Below, in pieces: positions 1 through 12,253 of a stretch of 64,000 nt of DNA. A model generated the notes under the pieces. It was not told the DNA's origin. It was given only the letters and a program-made list of their open reading frames with translations, and did no database searches. Every line of letters begins with the position of its first letter. Position 1 is the stretch's first letter. The DNA comes from Cercis canadensis (Eukaryota; Streptophyta; Magnoliopsida; Fabales; Fabaceae), in assembly GCA_003255065.1 (NCBI GenBank), contig QAOA01003028.1, positions 2,234,440 through 2,298,439 of the forward strand, given 5' to 3'. The translations under genes and the position numbers were made by a program.

Positions 1-513
1 TTCCTTTATGGGGATGGAAATATATTAATGGTGTTAGCATGATATATTCTCTCAAGGGAGTAGAACAATAACTTTCGGGTGTTTTACTTGTAGCTACAAA
101 GAAAAATTTGCCCGTTTCCACTTTTGAGAAATGAAAGCATATCAATGAAATTGCTATATGGTGCAGTGAATTTCCTACTATTTTTAGCTTCATTGTAATA
201 TGGAAGTCAATTGAGAATCATTTTATAATTCAGACGACATATTTATTGCAAAGTCGCAAAAGGGTTATAAGTCCTCCAAAAGGCTACGTTTTCATCTCCT
301 TAGTAGATCGATGCCAGCCAAATATACATCCCATCGAGTTTTTTTATTTCAAAAGCCAAATAGCATTGTGTACAAATTTTCTCTATGCAAATGAAAATTC
401 ATTCAGTTGAATGCCCAAAAACAATTTAGTTCTACATCAAATCAAGAATTTAAGAAAGATAGAATCTTTGATAGAAGATATATATATTAATCAACTGAAG
501 TTTGGTGAAATTC
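1..513. other. 3' flank of petM, no gene seen
   Basis: This is AT-rich sequence downstream of the petM stop. It would contain the petM 3' UTR. A short open stretch on the plus strand (411-596) is antisense to petM and shows no protein-like character. I see no RNA gene or repeat here. Confidence 0.5.
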
Positions 514-1117
514 TCAATCAGCCTCTTCTACAGATGCTTCAATTCGGAGAAGAACGAAACCCACAGCAACCCCAACAAGAACAAGGCCATTTATGATAGC
601 TGCAATCCGGAAAATCTCACCTGCAGCATTACATGTTGAAGAGAGTGCTCCACCACCTTTGCCCTTGCCCTGCGATGGAGATTTCAAGGAGCTCACCACC
701 TTTGCAAAGGATCGTTCAGTGCATACAGGGAGGCCTAATGAGGTGACACTGTTCTGAGCCTTCAATCCACCAAAAGAGTTCAGCCCTGTGATGTAATGCA
801 CATTACTCTTCCTCCTCCTCCTTGTGCTGCCAACGGTGGCACTAGCCACAGTGAATGTGGCCGGAGACANGTGCTCCACCACCTTTGCCCTTGCCCTGGG
901 ATGGAGATTTCAAGGAGCTCACCACCTTTGCAAAGGATCGCTCAGTGCATACAGGGAGGCCTAATGAGGTGACACTGTTCTGAGCCTTCAATCCACCAAA
1001 AGAGTTCAGCCCTGTGATGTAATGCACATTACTCTTCCTCCTCCTCCTTGTGCTGCCAACGGTGGCACTAGCCACAGTGAATGTGGCCGGAGACATTGTT
1101 GCCGATGCTGTTGCCAT
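514..1117 (-). CDS. petM: Cytochrome b6f complex subunit PetM (subunit VII), chloroplast precursor
   Basis: Nuclear-encoded small subunit of the thylakoid cytochrome b6f complex, which passes electrons from plastoquinol to plastocyanin. The start codon is at 1117-1115 and the stop at 516-514. The N-terminus is rich in Ser, Ala, Thr and Val with an RRRRK patch, as in a chloroplast transit peptide. The C-terminus has one membrane helix ([20 protein letters not shown]) followed by [13 protein letters not shown], which matches the PetM pattern. It resembles Arabidopsis At2g26500 as I remember it. As assembled the frame is broken: 645-869 and 871-1095 are the same 225 bp either side of an N at 870. 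Removing one copy and the N gives one exon of 378 nt and 125 residues. The two differences between copies are synonymous, so this looks like two alleles placed end to end, not a damaged gene. Confidence 0.85.
645..1095. repeat. 225-bp direct duplication across a single N (assembly join)
   Basis: Copies lie at 645-869 and 871-1095, offset by 226, with mismatches at 673/899 (c/g) and 715/941 (t/c). An isolated N at 870 separates them. The copies are two synonymous changes apart inside petM coding sequence, so overlapping contigs from two haplotypes that were not merged is the simplest reading. Confidence 0.85.
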
Positions 1118-2801
1118 TGTTATCTGAAATAAGGAGAAAATATTAAAGAAAAACGAAGAGCTATATAGTCTTGATGCAATAGAGAATTGCTTGAGTAGGG
1201 AAAAAGAAATAACGTTTGCTTTATGCTATGAGTTACTACCGGCTTGGAAGTGGTGGAGCTGGGAGAGCTTTTTCAGCCTTTGGATGTTGAGGAACAGAGG
1301 TGATAGGAGGAAAGAGATTTTGTATTATGACGAAGGGAAAGAAATGGATAAGGTAGCAAGAGTGTGGTTGGTTGACAAGAGAGTAATAAGATAGCTCTTG
1401 GAGCATGAGACGTGCAACTTTAGATAATGGCCAAGAAAAATAAAATCCAGATTCATCAGCTTGCCAATAAAGTTCGATCACCCATTTGACTCATCTTCAT
1501 TCTGCTTACTTGTTGGATTTGATGGTATTGAATGGCATCAATGGTTTAAATCGATTAATGTGATTTTAATCTCGGCCACCACCCCACAAATAAAATTGCA
1601 TGTCACTTTTTTTTTTTTCTTTCAAAAAGAAATAATGAATCAGAACAACTAAAAATTAAAAATTGGTTCACTAATCTTATATGCATAAGACTAAACTGAG
1701 AAAATTTGTCCAATTTGAAACAAAGAAAACGAACGTGTTGTTCTTTTTTTTTTTTTGTTAGAAGTAAACTACCAACCTTCCAAATTCCCAATCTGATAAA
1801 TGAAAGATGCATCGGATAAAGCTACCATGTTGATGCATTATCTTCCAAAACAAAATCGGACTAATAATTATGCAGTGGAAATTGGAATAGTTTAAGTTTA
1901 AGGGTCATCCAACGAAGGTCCAGGATCATTAAACTGGTGTGGTGTAACGTGTGATCACAGCCATGTTATCCAAAAACATAGTATAGATAGCCATGTCTGA
2001 AACTATTTCATACCATACATAATTTAGTGAACTACTTGACAAGTCTATTTTAGAGCATGTACTTAGGACTAAGAAAGTGAAAAGTAGTAGAAATACAAGT
2101 AGTAAGACAAAGCACAATTCTCTTGCTTCTCTTTCTTCATTGTTTCAGCTTTCATCTAGTTTCTTGATCCCTTCCGAACAATGTGCAGCAGCAGCCTTTT
2201 TATTTCATGGTCTCGTCCCAACACAAATTCACAGATGCAAACATCATTCATATTCATGCTGATGTGGTTCCTTACACAAACAGACTTCCGACATCCTATT
2301 CAGTGGGTCACGGAGGATTATCTTTTCTGGCAATGTAAGATCATAGTCTCTTTATCAGTCTAGACGGAACAAACTGCAACAGCAAAGAGTCATCCCATAA
2401 GTGAAAAATGAAAATCCATCTATGAAAAGGAACACAATAACAATAGCACATTGTCAACAGAAAATAGTTATTAAAAGCAAACGTAAAAGATGGTAGTGAA
2501 CTCAGGTACATACAATGGAGTTACTTATAGTTGTTAGTATGGGCATATAAAAGAGAAATAGAAGGGACAAAAATCGAATGAAAAGAATGTAGCAACACAT
2601 AACAATAGCAATTGGTATTTATGCTAGAACAAATAGAATCACTCTTCTAAAAATGCTCTACTATCTGAATGAGTTGACATGCATATGCAGTTAGAAAGGA
2701 CAAGAGGATAAAAACTTGAACAGACAAGATGAAAGAATATTTCTAACCAACTCATTCTTCCTTTTTGCCCGTAGCTTTGCAATGAAGCATGGATTTTCTG
2801 G
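1118..2801. other. Intergenic region between petM and the first B3 gene
   Basis: Holds the 5' flank of petM and the 3' flank of the B3 gene ending at 2802. Poly-T tracts occur at about 1608-1619 and 1743-1757. Several short open frames of 60-80 codons lie on both strands, but none has a recognisable domain or splice context. No gene is supported. Confidence 0.5.
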
Positions 2802-4560
2802 TCAAACATACTTTTCTACATCAACTCCATCTTCAGCCTTGGTGGCAGAACTTCCTGCGCTCCCTCCTAAATCAAATAAATCAGCAGATTGGAAGTTGAC
2901 TCAACATATACACATACAGGAAGGGAAATAAATAGTTTGCAACATGAAATTAATAACTTGTTATAAGTTATATGAGGAGTACCTTGAACACAACGTTTAG
3001 TGTTCATGTTTCCATGGTTGACAGTTACTCCCTCCTCCTTATGCTCATCATAATTGAAGTAGTCATAATCATCTTCTTCTTCCTCCTCTGTATACTCATC
3101 ATCATTAAATAAGTCATCAATGTAATCTTCTTGTTCTTCTTCATCTTCCTCCTCCACCTCACCCTCCATTATCCAACATCACAAATCCTTTTCTTCATGG
3201 TCTCCCTCCTCCATCTTTACATCTCTCATTTCACATTTTTCTGCTACCTCAATCATCATATCATTGTTTTCCTCATGATTCTCCACCTCCTTCTTTACAG
3301 AGTTATCTTTAGTAAACTGCCTCCAACCATCACCGAAGAAAATGCAACCCCAAGTCCTACATACATCCACAAGCCAGATTCTCCCACTAGAGCTTCTGAG
3401 AATGGCTTTCTTGGGCGCCATTCTAGTTAAGCATGCCACAAAAGCATCTGGTAATTTCTGCATCAAAATTGCAACATATTTAACAGACACACACACGCAT
3501 ACTTATGAGTCACTTAGGAGGTCATCAATAAGTTGATTAAAATATTAATAATATTTTGGAAAGTATTTAAAACAACATATCTTTTTCAGAAAATTTAATT
3601 ATCCATGCTATGTATTTTCACACAATTATCCTTTTGACAACTGCTGATACTCAGATTAAAAGTATAAACTTTGCTGTTATCACACAATCTAAAAAATTTC
3701 TAATTTCCATTTCTCTCCCACTGTCCCACCATACAGTGAATCATACAGACATATGTATAGCCCATCTGTCATGTTGCTGGCATTCTCTAGATAAAGAGTA
3801 ATTGCAATCTTGTCCAAAGCCAAAATTATGTAGGACATATTATTTTGCCACCATGCATAGATGGGAATCACTTTAGATTCAATCTAACTGGACATTTACC
3901 ATATAATCAAGTTTTTTGTCGGCTAATAAATGGTTCTACTGAAAGACTCATAAGAACCAATCTTCTTTTCACTAAACTCAGAACAAAGTACCAAAAAAAA
4001 AGACATTTCATAGTACTTTCAGGTCAGCACCCTCAATCAAAAACTCCTGGAAATGTGATTGAAGATTTATACAATATTAAAACAGAAAACTGAACTCCCA
4101 AATTCACTTGCAATAATAGACTTCACTTATGTTAGCTAGACATAGTTACAAACAGAGGAAATTTACACCATTTACCAAAATATCAACCAAAAAAAATAAA
4201 GGATATTTTAACATTTCTTAATCTCAAAGAGCAAATCCCGGTGCCTCATGTTCCTTCATCTTTTTATTTATACCCGTGCCATCAAGTAATGATTAGGGTC
4301 ACCATAGGGAGTTGTTGTACTTAAAAATCCATCAAGCACGAGAATAATAGATATTCCAACAGTTATTCGTGTTTTCAAAATTGGAAACCAAAAAATCCAC
4401 GAAGAATCAGCCAAAAAATGCAAACAAATATATCAAACCGAAAAGTATATTGCAGTAACAAGAATTAAGCGATTACCATTTTTTCAGAGCTCTGCTTCAC
4501 AAGGAAGAATTTGAAGAAATCAGGGCACTCCTTGGCTTTGTTACTCATCTGGTTATCCAT
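2802..4560 (-). pseudogene. REM-type B3-domain gene, truncated domain with acidic tail, interrupted by an in-frame TGA
   Basis: Three exons can be read: 4477-4560 (28 codons, with CPDFFKFFL as the usual start of a REM B3 domain), 2983-3457 and 2802-2866. Both introns are GT-AG and the phases agree (624 nt, 208 codons). Exon 2 opens with KLPDAFVACL and runs through SSSGRIWLVDV and FFGDGWRQFTKDNSV, which are clear B3 strands. The expected GDFLVFEYDG...F segment that closes the B3 fold is missing. A very acidic stretch (runs of E and D) follows. That frame contains one TGA at 3181-3179, after HEEKDL; the same frame then continues with MEGEVEEEDEEEQED to the splice donor. Either the gene makes a roughly 120-residue truncated product, or it is a recent pseudogene, or the TGA is a sequence error. 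The downstream exons are still in phase, which suggests the damage is young. It is not a VRN1 copy: its first exon is of the shorter REM type. Confidence 0.65.
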
Positions 4561-6053
4561 CAATGTCAATAACCAAATTAGAGCAAGGTCAGAAGAATTA
4601 ATAGCCCATTTGTTTTCTATTACCAAGAGACATCCAAATAAATTGGCACCATATGAAAATTTGCATAATAGCTACCAGAAGACAAACAAGCATTTTGATA
4701 CATTTACTAATTACTAACAACACAACCAACCAGAGAACATACGTGAAAAAATTAATCAAAAGGTGAATTTAGGCCTGTTTCATTACAAACCTTGTTTTTG
4801 CTATCAACCCTACACCAAGTATCTGCATTTGGTCTTTTTTGTGATTGAACTCACCTTAGCCTGAACCCTTGTTAAAAGATTCTAAACATTATTTCTTTCT
4901 AATATTTTATTAATTACTAGAGTTATACCCAGTCGATATCGTTATCCATCCCCCGAAACTAAGACATCTAAAGATTTGAGTTAAATTAGCTTAGATTGTG
5001 AAGAATGTTATCTTCTTACTCATACTTTATTATATCACCCGTTGGAAAGCACAAAGTTATCCATGCAAGCCAACAACAGTAATCCAACTGCTTGATGCGA
5101 TTTAAGGTCTTTTTGAGTAGTACCCAAACAGTCAACGGCAAGCAAAGTTCTCTGTAGACAATTCAAGCAGCTCATTTAAACAGAAATTCAAGCTCCCAAA
5201 GGTCATGCTTCTCTTAAAGCATATTTGCTTCAGTTCCATACAGAAAAGAACCCCAGGGATCATATAACAAGAAATAGAACACACATCACAGCCCAGACAT
5301 AAGAAAAGAAATATGGAAGATAAGCACAGAACAGCAGAATCGTAAATTCAAGATTTCAAATACAAACTCTAACCTCATCGAAACTGAAACCCCTTCACTC
5401 ACATCAATTTCAGCTCCCAGATACCAAATTTTGCTCAGACCAAAAGTATCCAAACAATTCCAAGGTAAAATGGAAGAGGTTACGGTTGCGATCCGAGGCT
5501 TGGAACGAGGTTAAGACTGCGGAATAGAGTGGACAAAAGGGTGACACAAAGGGATTCCTAGGGGTACAAGGCTCCAGAACAGAGACAAAATTAGGACAAA
5601 TACCGTTGAGAATAGCTCGTTTTGGTCCAAAACAGTGGTTTTGAGCTGAAACAAGCAACCCGAACCCGATAGTTGTGAATGCGAACAATAGCATGTGATT
5701 CCTGAGGCATATTCCATTTCTGACTCACAGAGAACAACAGTTTGGTGATGCTTCTAGTGCAATTAAAATAATGTTCCTGCAATGGATCGCGAAGCAGTTT
5801 TGACACTATTTCAATTTCAAACGGCAAAATCAAAAAGCCTAAGCTTTTTCATTTAATAACAGAGCTCGAGCTGGTGATGACTGCTGAGGTAGTGATGGCG
5901 AATTTTCCCAGAAAGTAGTTTTATGGGTTGGGCTGGTTTTGCTTTTAGCATTAGTCGTGTTGATGGGTAAGTTTCACGCCACCATAAACAACCTAGTCAA
6001 AGACATGGTCACGCAAGTTAAGACCAAAAAGAAAAAAACGATGTCGCCACGTG
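4561..6053. other. Intergenic region between two B3 loci
   Basis: This would contain the promoter and any 5' UTR exon of the B3 gene starting at 4560. Overlapping open frames of 68-94 codons on the minus strand (5410-5833) have no domain and no obvious splice link. A second B3 domain belonging to the VRN1 pseudogene at 6.05-7.87 kb would be expected here and is absent. Confidence 0.45.
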
Positions 6054-7874
6054 GCTATGCAGTTCTTTTTTTTTTCTTCGCTTTGCTTCTCCATGGCTGT
6101 GCAATTCTAAACCATCAAGCTTGCTTCCATTAACCTGAACGCCGATATCTTTTTGTTGATGGTGGTCTTACTAGGCAATTTTCTGCATCCTTTGTTAAAA
6201 GCAGGTTATTGCCATCAAAACTATTCATTGAATTCGTAGTGCCAATGCAATTTCCACAAAGGATCTTCTCATCTAGGCGTTCTTCCAGCACATTACTTCT
6301 GAAAGTGAAAGTTGAGCATGGAGAGCAAGAATTATTAACAGTTACTATTTCTTTTCCATGTGGAAATGGATATTGAGTTTCTTTACTGAGAGTACTCTTC
6401 CTTTTGTAATTTCTCTCATAAGCAGTCAAATTGAATATGCTGACATTGAAAATTGTGTCTCCCTCATCTGAAGAAAATAAGGCATCCAGATTCCAGAAGA
6501 GATAGAGTGGCAAACAACAAATTCATGCCAACCATCCATAAACCACAACTTGAGATAATATACTTTTCTTAATCGTACTAACCAGTCATCAACACTAGGA
6601 AGAACAAGAGAAGCAACAGAAGGTCTCTCTCCATATTTCTTAACAAACTTAAGCGGGATCCTCTGTAAAATTAGTATGTTTGTATATTTGGAAACAAAAG
6701 CAGGCATCAACTTGATCACAGCACAAGTTAAATTGACATCACAGATTAGGCTACACGTTGAACATCAACCTAGAACAATGTCTATACTACTTAGTTACTA
6801 GAAAAGTTCTAATGAGACAAATAAGGATTATGCCTGCCCAAATTCCTAGAAATTTCCACATTAAAGATGGAGAAAAATATTTCACATATGGGAACACGGA
6901 ACTGAATTCAATTATTAGAAGTGGATCCTGTATTAGTCCACAAAAGACAAAATTATTAAGACTTTTTCACATACACCAGATTAGAAGTTAAGGAAAAGGA
7001 CAGCAAAGAAGAAGGGGTTTCCAAGATGATTACTATGGTAACTAGTTTAGAGTTTAGGGTCAGTAAGAACACAAACAAGGATTAGAATGTGGATGAACAC
7101 CTACTTGGTATTATATTAGCTTACTTGCAAGCCAACCAAGAGTTAACTTCTGTTTAGCATTATAACATTTTCCAATGTAGCCTTTGGTGCAAGCAGACGT
7201 CGATGGCTAATGGCAAAATCAAAGGAATCCCCCTTAAAAGCCAGAAATGTAGGAAAATATCACTTTGGACAACCAGAAAACAGAATCTAAAATGATTTTC
7301 CACTAAAAGAAGAAGAGAAAGGAAAAAAGAGGACCCATTAAGCAAGAGAGGGTCTACAATCTAAAATACCTTACAGACCAACATAAACCGAAAGAAGCCA
7401 ATTTACATCACTCTGTCTTTTGTTGTATATTGTCGCATTATTCTTTTCATATAAAAACAACATTGCATGTCTAAAAGTTTATATCTTCCAAGATTCTCAG
7501 CATCCAAAATAATCAAGTAAAAAAGAAAGTTGAATCTTACATCAGTCATTATAGCCAAGACAATGAAAGAAATAAAATTTGGCTTTACCAACCTGCAAGT
7601 TTATATTTTTATCCTTCAATTTTTACTTTTTCCTCAAGAAACTTTCTTTTAGTGTTAGGATTTAGGAAAACAGAGCACAAGAGCCATTTGCCCCTTCAAA
7701 CTTCACGGAAGCTACTTAGCAGAAATATAGCAACCCCTTTATAAAAACTAAAAACTTGAATTTCGTGGGATATATATATATATATATATTTTGGTGTTTA
7801 GGAATTGTGTTTACCAGCTTCCTGTCTTGGATATTGGAAGCAACCATCAACTTGTCGAAAAGGTAAGGTCTCAT
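6054..7874 (-). pseudogene. VRN1-like B3 gene copy, decayed, second B3 domain missing
   Basis: Exon 1 (7815-7874) encodes 20 residues starting MRPYLFDKLMV, the counterpart of [11 protein letters not shown] in the intact gene at 12.25 kb, and is followed by a GT donor. Exon 2 starts at 6662 after a CAG acceptor with RIPLKFVKKYG and continues through LRKVYYLKLWFMDGWHEF. Around 6470-6500 the frame shifts, and homology continues in another frame as GDTIFNVSIFNLTA. Near 6150 it shifts again, and a third frame carries KDIGVQVNGSK and the basic AKRRKKKR stretch, equivalent to [10 protein letters not shown] and the KSKKRKRRK stretch of the intact copy. Homology ends near 6054. No exon equivalent to [17 protein letters not shown] or the second B3 domain follows. 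There are at least two frameshifts and a 3' truncation, so this is a pseudogene of a tandem VRN1 duplicate. Confidence 0.75.
7771..7790. repeat. (TA)n microsatellite
   Basis: Alternating TA run upstream, in transcript terms, of intron 1 sequence of the VRN1 pseudogene. Simple repeat only. Confidence 0.8.
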
Positions 7875-8928
7875 CGCCGGAGAACTTGACCGGAGGATTG
7901 CACTATCACTCTGGTCTCCCTGGATGTGACATTAATTTCCTTCACTGGAAAATATCTCCATTACCTATGCAAGTGAACATGCTTCAAGTCACCCATTTAA
8001 GAGAAGAGTCAAAGCATGGGTCCCTAAAAAGTGCAGAATCAATTAGGCCAAATTGCCATCTAAAAGGGTCCCACTTTTACACCTGTTAAAAACACCAACT
8101 ACATAATGACATAATAAAATCCGCAAAAGTGTGGAATTACATCATTTTTTTTTTTCCAATAAACATAATCCATATAATCAACTCTTTCGGATTATCAAAT
8201 CACCATAAAAATCATTTGATAGATTTTTCGCATTTCTTGATTGATTGTTTTGAGCAAGAATTGCCACTATGACCAGATTTGTCGGGAGACGGACAAGAAT
8301 GTGCTGTATGGATTCCGTAATTCGTTAGTGCTTTTGCTTTCCTAAGAATAAAATATCTTATCCGTTAGAATAAATCCCATGAAATATGAATCTTTACTGT
8401 ATGTTTATTGATCAAAGATTAGAATCGTAATGTAAAGCTACTGAAAAGATTGAGGATCACTGTGGGGTTTATGAAACAACATGAGCTAAGATTTCTACAG
8501 CTTCACATCCATAATCATATTGCAATTTCTCTCCATTAGCTAGTTCATGCAAAAAATGTTTAAGGTGCTAAGAAGTTTATATCTTTAGCTGCCATCATAG
8601 CACAGTAAATGAAAGCTAACACGCAGGTGCGGTTATAAATAAAAATTCAAACTGAAAGAACTAAGAGCTAAGAATAAGGGTATGAAACAGCAGCAGTTTG
8701 ACTCAGTTCCTCATCAGCTAGATTGAACAATCTATTTACAACCCAAGTAAGAACGGGAAAAGAAAAATTCGTATCAGAAGTACAATAACTAAGTTCCACT
8801 TGAGTCACCCTGAAATGTTTATGGACAGCAAGGCATTTAAGCTCCACATTAAGAAATTAGATGAATAACTGATCACACAGAAGCAAGAGCTACTTAATAC
8901 AGTTGGGCTACCAGAAATTATTTTGCTG
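7875..8928. other. Intergenic region between the VRN1 pseudogene and the VRN1-like gene
   Basis: Contains what was the promoter of the pseudogene and the 3' flank of the gene ending at 8929. AT-rich, with no open frame of note and no repeat recognised. Confidence 0.5.
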
Positions 8929-11900
8929 CTAGTTTCTAACTGGTTTAGTAGGGCTGACAGTTTGCTGCAAGGGAGCATTCAAGAGTTTAGTTGGGCTGAC
9001 ATTTTGGCGCAAGGGAGTGTTCATCAACAGTTTAGTTGGGCTGACATTTTGCTGCAAAGGAGGGTTCAACAATCCTGCATCCTCAACAACACGGAATACA
9101 GTAACTTTCAGCACTACCTCCTTCATTCTAAGCAGCTCAAACACACAGACATCACCTTCCCCTAAATTGTTCTCTAATGAAAATTCAAACCACCCTTGGC
9201 TTAACTTTGCTCTACCACCTCTATAAAGGCAGCGAACAGGCCACTGTCTTCCATCAGCAATCTGAAGTTTGATGAATCCGGAAACCCCATTCAAATGCTT
9301 CTCTGCAAAGCAAGATGGCAAATACTGGAAAAAACAAACATGAGGTGTTTAGTATGATAGGATCATGTGTTAAAGCAGAATAAAAATGTGTATCACATTG
9401 AATCAATGTCTCACCATTATGCATCCCCTATATAAATACGAAGGTCGCAGGACAACCCTACAAAACGGATTAGGTGGCTCAAATGCTTTTGCTGCATTAA
9501 TTGCCCTTTCTCTTTCTTCTGCTGTAACAGTTCTTTTTCTTGCAGAAGCACTTTCATAAAATCTAAAGCGCATCTCTACTTCCTCTTCGTTCTGGGCAGA
9601 AGATTCCTGACCATCTGCACTTCCATAAACTGTATTGATAAGAAAATTCAATTTTCAGACTACTAGATCATAGAAAGAGAACAGAGTTATAAGAGCTTAC
9701 TAGGATCAGATTTTCGCCTCTTTCTTTTTTTAGATTTTTGCGCTTCGTCATTAGAACTGTGCAATTTCAATTCTTCAGTAGACCTTTTAAACTCAATTGC
9801 ATTAAACTGAACACCTATATCTCGGGTAGAGCGAGTCTCTAGTGAATTGGCACCCTTAGAAGGAAGCACATTCCCACCATCTGCCCAGTTTATGGAATTA
9901 AGTTTAGACCCATTAAACAAATTCTGCAATGCTGGAGGAGTATAATTCTTGCCAGGTGTCAATTGCCCTACAGATCCGGCAAAAACCTTGTTTTGCAATG
10001 CACCAGGAGTAAGGCCGGAAGGTGATGAATCCAACATTTCGAAGAAGTCTTCATCTTCAATTTCATCAAAAATACTATGTTGATTGGTAAAGTAAGAACC
10101 TTCATTACTGCTTCGCGTGGCTGATTGATAGTTTATCTCAGAAGTAGCCAAATTGAAAATATTAACTTTGAAAGATGAATTCCCTTCATATCTGAACACT
10201 AAAAAGTATCCAACGCCAATGGAGTAGCGTTGAACAAATTCCTGCCAACCATCATGGAACCAAAACTTGTTGTCTGCTTTTTTTAATCCTACACGCCAAA
10301 CACTGCCATCAGGAACAATGAAGGAAGCAATTGTAGAAAGGTCACCACCAGATTTTCTCAGAAAATTATCTGGAATCCTCTGCAGTTCACAATTCAGGTT
10401 AGGTTCCATTTATTAGTAAATACACGTGATGCAAGACTGTGGATGCAGCTTAATACCGCTACGATTATTTACTACAGAATTGAAAATGCCCCCCTTCCCT
10501 ACCCACTAGACAAAGACAGCACAAAAGAGGATATAGGGATGATAAAGACATTACAAAAGAGAAAGTACGAATGATATCAAAAGTAATCGTGATTTTGAGA
10601 TCCATGCAAAACTATTACAATGGTTATCCTTGCACTTAAATCGGACAAGAGCCCAACTAGACTTGTACACATAAGAAGACCATATCAAAAAGGAATAAGA
10701 TCAGTTATTTCTCCATTTAATCTAAATCATATACAGTAGTCAATGACCATGAAAAAACTTTCCTGACTTTAGTCAGAAAGAAGTAATGAGAAGAGGAGAA
10801 TTTAACTAAGGCAACTTCATCGAGGGAAATAAAAAAAATTTATTGAAAGGAGATTAAATTTTTTATAGTCTACATGTAATTCAGAAAAGAACTTCATCAT
10901 CCAAAATTCATGTTTCAAATTTAAAAGAATTTATTTATTTTTTCACGTAGTAGCCTCCTGATAACTTAAGGTCAGTTTTTAACTAAGGCAGTCTCAGAAT
11001 AATGGCACATTTCAAGCACCACCAGAACATGAAACTCCAATGCCAAATATATGAAAATAGGACTCCATAGTGACTTCATTGGTTAGTTTTACTATAATTG
11101 CATAGCTCAGCAAGTTAAAACTAATTGCCTCACGTTCATATCTTAGGCTTACTCAAAGAGCTCACTTCAAGTGGCTGTTGAGATACTGGAAAACCTCTTC
11201 GAAGAATCGAAATACACTTGAGTATGTGAAGCACTGATACCAAATTTGAGTGGATGAAAACTACAAAATCTTCTGTGCACAGCACCATATATGTTTCCTA
11301 CTTCCTAAACCCATTGGTAAAAGGAATTGTACGCGCTGAACAAAGTAATCAGATTTTTAAGCAATGCAACAAATTCCTTGGTATTTCTTAAGGATGCGCT
11401 TCCACAAAAGTCCCTCCAGTTAAAACCTTTTTCTTCCCCTGAAGAACCCAAGTACCTAGTTCTCCAGCTATGTCTCCTCAGTTTTTTGCGCAACTCCATT
11501 AAGTTCAGGAAAAAATGAAAAAAAAAGAACCACACAATTTTGTGGGGGATTTTTTCCATTAGAAATATGGAAGAAAATAAAATTCAAAGCCTTTATATGA
11601 ATGGACACCGTTGATAAAGACAGAAACTAACCAACCCACTAACTCTACTACTATTCAGCTCAACCAGGTACCTCTTTCGAAATTCTAAGAACATAACCCT
11701 ACAAACATATTTTGAGTCTTTCATTATATCCACTTAATCAGTCTTCAGTTAAGAACCAAGACACAGGGAAGATAATGATCATCGTATCAGAAACTGGATA
11801 GAGGTAGACAGCCCTAGAGGTTCTTCTGAGCAGCAGAAACTTTTAAAAAAGACTATCTTTTATCCAAAGTCTTATTTGACCAACCATAAAGCCCCTCTTC

Positions 11901-12253
11901 CCACCCAACCCTAGAAGAAACTAAATGGTATAAACGGAACTGGGGACTTCGAAGGAAGAAAAATCTAAACTTGGTGAAAGGGGTGCCGGGGTCTTGGGCC
12001 ACGGTGGTGTCGTTAGAAGCAGAAGCAAGACCTAGAAACATTATCTTGCCCGTTTCCTCACTGTCGCTCAAATTTCCGGAAAACCGAAGAATAGTTATTC
12101 CAGACATCAATTACACAACCAATTAAGAAAAACAAAATACCCAACACCAAAGATGAAACCAAAATATAGAGGAAAGGGGAGAAATTTAGATACCAGTTGC
12201 CTGGCTTGGACCGTCGAAGGAACAATAAGCTTGTGGAAACAAGGGCGCGGCAT
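8929..12253 (-). CDS. VRN1-like: VRN1-like transcription factor with two B3 domains
   Basis: Four exons, minus strand: 12194-12253, 9701-10379, 9415-9629 and 8929-9324; 1350 nt, 449 residues, all junctions GT-AG and in phase. Residues 1-20 ([16 protein letters not shown]) plus exon 2 form the first B3 domain, with [28 protein letters not shown] and VNIFNLA close to Arabidopsis VRN1. A linker with a basic KKRKRRK nuclear-localisation-like stretch (near residues 237-243) leads to [20 protein letters not shown], a signature of VRN1 itself. The second B3 domain follows ([44 protein letters not shown]). Arabidopsis VRN1 is a nuclear protein that binds DNA with little sequence specificity and maintains FLC repression after vernalisation; the role here is inferred from homology. 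It is about 110 residues longer than the 341-residue Arabidopsis protein, partly because of a three-fold tail repeat with SPTK motifs at residues about 405-447. Intron 1 (10380-12193) is long. Confidence 0.9.
8936..9072 (-). repeat. Coding minisatellite: three tandem units ending in SPTK at the VRN1-like C-terminus
   Basis: Three imperfect units of 42-45 bp translate to [29 protein letters not shown] and [14 protein letters not shown], just before the stop. All units stay in frame. Nothing similar follows the second B3 domain of Arabidopsis VRN1 as I recall it. Confidence 0.85.

Noticed and set aside
5410-5833. Overlapping minus-strand open frames upstream of the first B3 gene
   Set aside because: No domain or B3 exon similarity; at best 5' UTR or promoter sequence.
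7805-8089. Plus-strand open frame of 94 codons
   Set aside because: It is antisense to exon 1 of the VRN1-like pseudogene, which matches the intact gene on the minus strand.
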